NCBI GenBank assembly: GCA_013911195.1
Contig: JACETS010000115.1
Coordinates: 1 to 8,179 of the forward strand
Length of the DNA stretch: 8,179 nucleotides
Reading direction: 5' to 3'
Source: Verrucomicrobiales bacterium
Lineage (GTDB): Bacteria; Verrucomicrobiota; Verrucomicrobiia; Verrucomicrobiales; DEV007
Position 1 is the stretch's first letter; the number at the start of each line of letters is the position of its first letter. The position numbers were made by a program, and so were the translations under genes. Under the pieces are notes generated by a model. The model did no database searches. It worked only from the letters and a program-made list of their open reading frames with translations, and was not told where the DNA came from. Shown one piece after another: positions 6,410 to 8,179 of the stretch.

Positions 6410-8179
6410 CTATAAGGGATTAATCGTTTCTTTCTGAGGAAACTTTATCTTCTCGTAGTCTGATGGGATCTGATTAGCTGGAGGTAAAGGATCATTCATT
6501 ATTTGATCGTTCGAGTATTCTTTACCATGCAAAATCCACTCCCAAAGAAAATGTTTCATTCTTTTCATTATACTGGGAAACTCATTGCTAACATCTTTTA
6601 GGCACTGTGGATCATTTTTTATATTATATAAACTATGGATGTAACCACTTTTAGTTGGTGAAAAAACAATTTTCCAGCTTTTGGTTCTTAGGCACCTTTC
6701 TTTACTTGTAATAAGATTTTTTTCATATTCAGGCTTGAGAACGATATGAAATTTAAAACTTTTATCCACGTATGTGAGCTCATCTAAAGGGGGAACATAA
6801 AGAGGAATGTCTGACTTCGTTCGTCTTTGCACAAATGGAAAACCGGTTTCACCATAGAAAGCAAGGTTTAAGTCAGAGGTTTCATCGTTAATATATGGTG
6901 ATAAATTAGTGCCTTCGAATTGAGATTCGGTTTTATTAAGAGTCAGTTTTAAAAGTGTTGGAGCCAAGTCAATATTTCTGACGATCTGATTAATTTTTTT
7001 TGGTTCTTTTTTTGGAATATAAAGTATACATGGAACTAAATTGCCTTGGTCTCCTCCATTAAAACTTACCCCATGTGTTAATGATGTGTATGGTTCAAAA
7101 AGATCTTCTCCATGATCAGAAGTAATTAGAACTATAGTATTATTCATGAGGTTTTCTGATTCGAGAGTTTTGATTATCCTTCCCACGCAATCATCAAATC
7201 TGCTTACGCATCCATCATAGAGATCAATGATATGTTGTTTTTCTTCATCACTATATGAAAAAAATTTTTCATCCCAAGATGAGCTTGAAATGAATTCATT
7301 CGGATCAAAGTGAACCTGGTATTTATTGGGACCCTGATATTTTGGGTCAGTCCATTTTTCGTAATATGGATACGGGGCATGATAGGCAAAATGATTGCAT
7401 CCAGTGAAAATTGTATAGAAAAAAGGCGTTGTTTTATTCTTTCTATTTTTAATTTTGTTTATTGCTCTGTCAGTTACGACTTCGGCTCTAAGGTAATGCG
7501 CGAAGGATTCGAGTTTAGGAAATAACCAGTAACCAAATTTATTATCAAAATACATAGGGATGACTGGGTGCGATAGATATAGGGCTTGGCTTAACCAGAT
7601 TCTAAAAGAGTCAAATTCCGAAACCTGTATATTTTCAAATCCCATCGGAACCTCATTGAATATTGCACTGCACCAGTCTCCGATAACGGCCGTTTCATAA
7701 CCTGAGTTTTTGAGAATTTTGGGTAACTTTGGAGATTCTAGATTTACTTTTAGAATATCATTCTTTGATGGAAACATATGGCGTACCCCGTGAGTGTGCG
7801 GGTACTGAGAACTCATGAGTCCTATCATTGATTCCAATGTTGAACCTATTGGAGTGAAGCATTTGGTGAAGTTTATTGATTTTGCTTCTAGCGCATCAAT
7901 GTTAGGAGACGTCTTTCTTGGGTATCCATTGCATGATAAGTGATCTGGGCGCAATGAGTCTGAGGCTATGATTATAACATTAGGTCTCTCAGACTCGCTT
8001 GGAAAAGTTAATTTAAAAAAGTTGCTGCTTGCCCAAAATAGTAAAATTGTTGATGCGCCAATTAGGTAGTACCGCATTTTAATTTTGAAAGTCAGTAAAA
8101 GCTTAAGTTGATTGGATAGGTGTTTTAGCCAAAATAAAATAACTGCTGAAATTATAATAATTGGAATTCCGTTCAGTAA
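6410..8179 (-). CDS. Membrane-anchored sulfatase/alkaline-phosphatase-fold hydrolase, Thr-type (5' end beyond window edge)
   Basis: Residues are numbered from the ATG at 8077. The fold is that of the sulfatase/alkaline-phosphatase superfamily: metal-site strand NVIIIASDSLRPDHLSCNGY (33-52, Asp40), YPHTHGVR (92-99), CNHFAYHAPYPYY (227-239), ITSDHGEDL (318-326, Asp321-His322), THG (334-336) and IDLAPTLLKL (369-378). Counting back from YPHTHG, the C/S-x-P-S-R position reads Thr80-Leu-Glu-Ser-Met, so formylglycine chemistry is not expected. Thr80 could be the direct nucleophile, as in related phosphatases and transferases. Residues 4-21 are hydrophobic. Upstream of 8077 the frame stays open for 34 codons to the window edge and encodes another hydrophobic helix (IPIIIIISAVILFWL), with no ATG, GTG or TTG. 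I therefore favour a start outside the window and at least two membrane helices, with the ATG at 8077 as the alternative. The substrate is unknown. G+C is the lowest in the window. Confidence 0.87.
   Translation of the reverse strand, partial: LLNGIPIIIISAVILFWLKHLSNQLKLLLTFKIKMRYYLIGASTILLFWASSNFFKLTFPSESERPNVIIIASDSLRPDHLSCNGYPRKTSPNIDALEAKSINFTKCFTPIGSTLESMIGLMSSQYPHTHGVRHMFPSKNDILKVNLESPKLPKILKNSGYETAVIGDWCSAIFNEVPMGFENIQVSEFDSFRIWLSQALYLSHPVIPMYFDNKFGYWLFPKLESFAHYLRAEVVTDRAINKIKNRKNKTTPFFYTIFTGCNHFAYHAPYPYYEKWTDPKYQGPNKYQVHFDPNEFISSSSWDEKFFSYSDEEKQHIIDLYDGCVSRFDDCVGRIIKTLESENLMNNTIVLITSDHGEDLFEPYTSLTHGVSFNGGDQGNLVPCILYIPKKEPKKINQIVRNIDLAPTLLKLTLNKTESQFEGTNLSPYINDETSDLNLAFYGETGFPFVQRRTKSDIPLYVPPLDELTYVDKSFKFHIVLKPEYEKNLITSKERCLRTKSWKIVFSPTKSGYIHSLYNIKNDPQCLKDVSNEFPSIMKRMKHFLWEWILHGKEYSNDQIMNDPLPPANQIPSDYEKIKFPQKETINPL

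Noticed and set aside
1..8179. Search by eye for CRISPR arrays, tRNA genes, insertion sequences, toxin-antitoxin pairs and defence genes.
   Set aside because: No regularly spaced repeats, cloverleaf sequence, transposase or integrase motifs, or small paired genes were found; the genes present account for nearly all of the sequence.

Overview
The window looks like chromosomal DNA from a planctomycete-type bacterium (Planctomycetota, or possibly Verrucomicrobiota of the same superphylum), probably from an aquatic or marine setting. The main evidence is a PSD1/DUF1553 protein coupled to a Tat-exported DUF1501 protein, plus a second DUF1501 protein and a sulfatase-fold enzyme. These families are greatly expanded in those phyla. 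This placement rests on gene families alone; no rRNA or tRNA is present.

Layout: there are six protein genes and no gap longer than about 140 bases. On the + strand, the C-terminal part of a DUF1549/DUF1553 (PSD1) protein enters from the left edge (1-980). It overlaps by 4 bases a complete DUF1501 gene (977-2449). On the - strand, reading right to left, are a membrane-anchored sulfatase/alkaline-phosphatase-fold hydrolase that runs off the right edge (8179-6410), a PTS EIIA/PtsN-like phosphocarrier domain protein (6272-5811), arginyl-tRNA synthetase argS (5784-4021) and a second DUF1501 gene (3943-2573). The two DUF1501 genes face each other tail to tail across a 123-base AT-rich gap.

How the genes fit together: PSD1 and the first DUF1501 form a translationally coupled pair, as is common for these families. 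Both are probably surface or periplasmic proteins, but their biochemical role is not established. ptsN and argS are 26 bases apart and probably share a transcript, which would place a phosphorylation-type regulator with a translation housekeeping gene. The second DUF1501 lies 77 bases behind argS and has no PSD1 partner in view. The sulfatase-fold protein lacks the Cys/Ser-x-Pro-Ser-Arg formylglycine motif and carries Thr at the nucleophile position. Its reading frame stays open past the first in-window ATG and adds a second hydrophobic helix.

Composition is uneven. Hand counts of sampled 60-base lines give about 48% G+C for the left + strand pair, about 39% for DUF1501-argS-ptsN and about 32% for the sulfatase gene. 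No start has a convincing Shine-Dalgarno sequence. I found no mobile element, CRISPR array, RNA gene or defence system. I do not think the window holds an undescribed multi-gene system; the observations below are modest.
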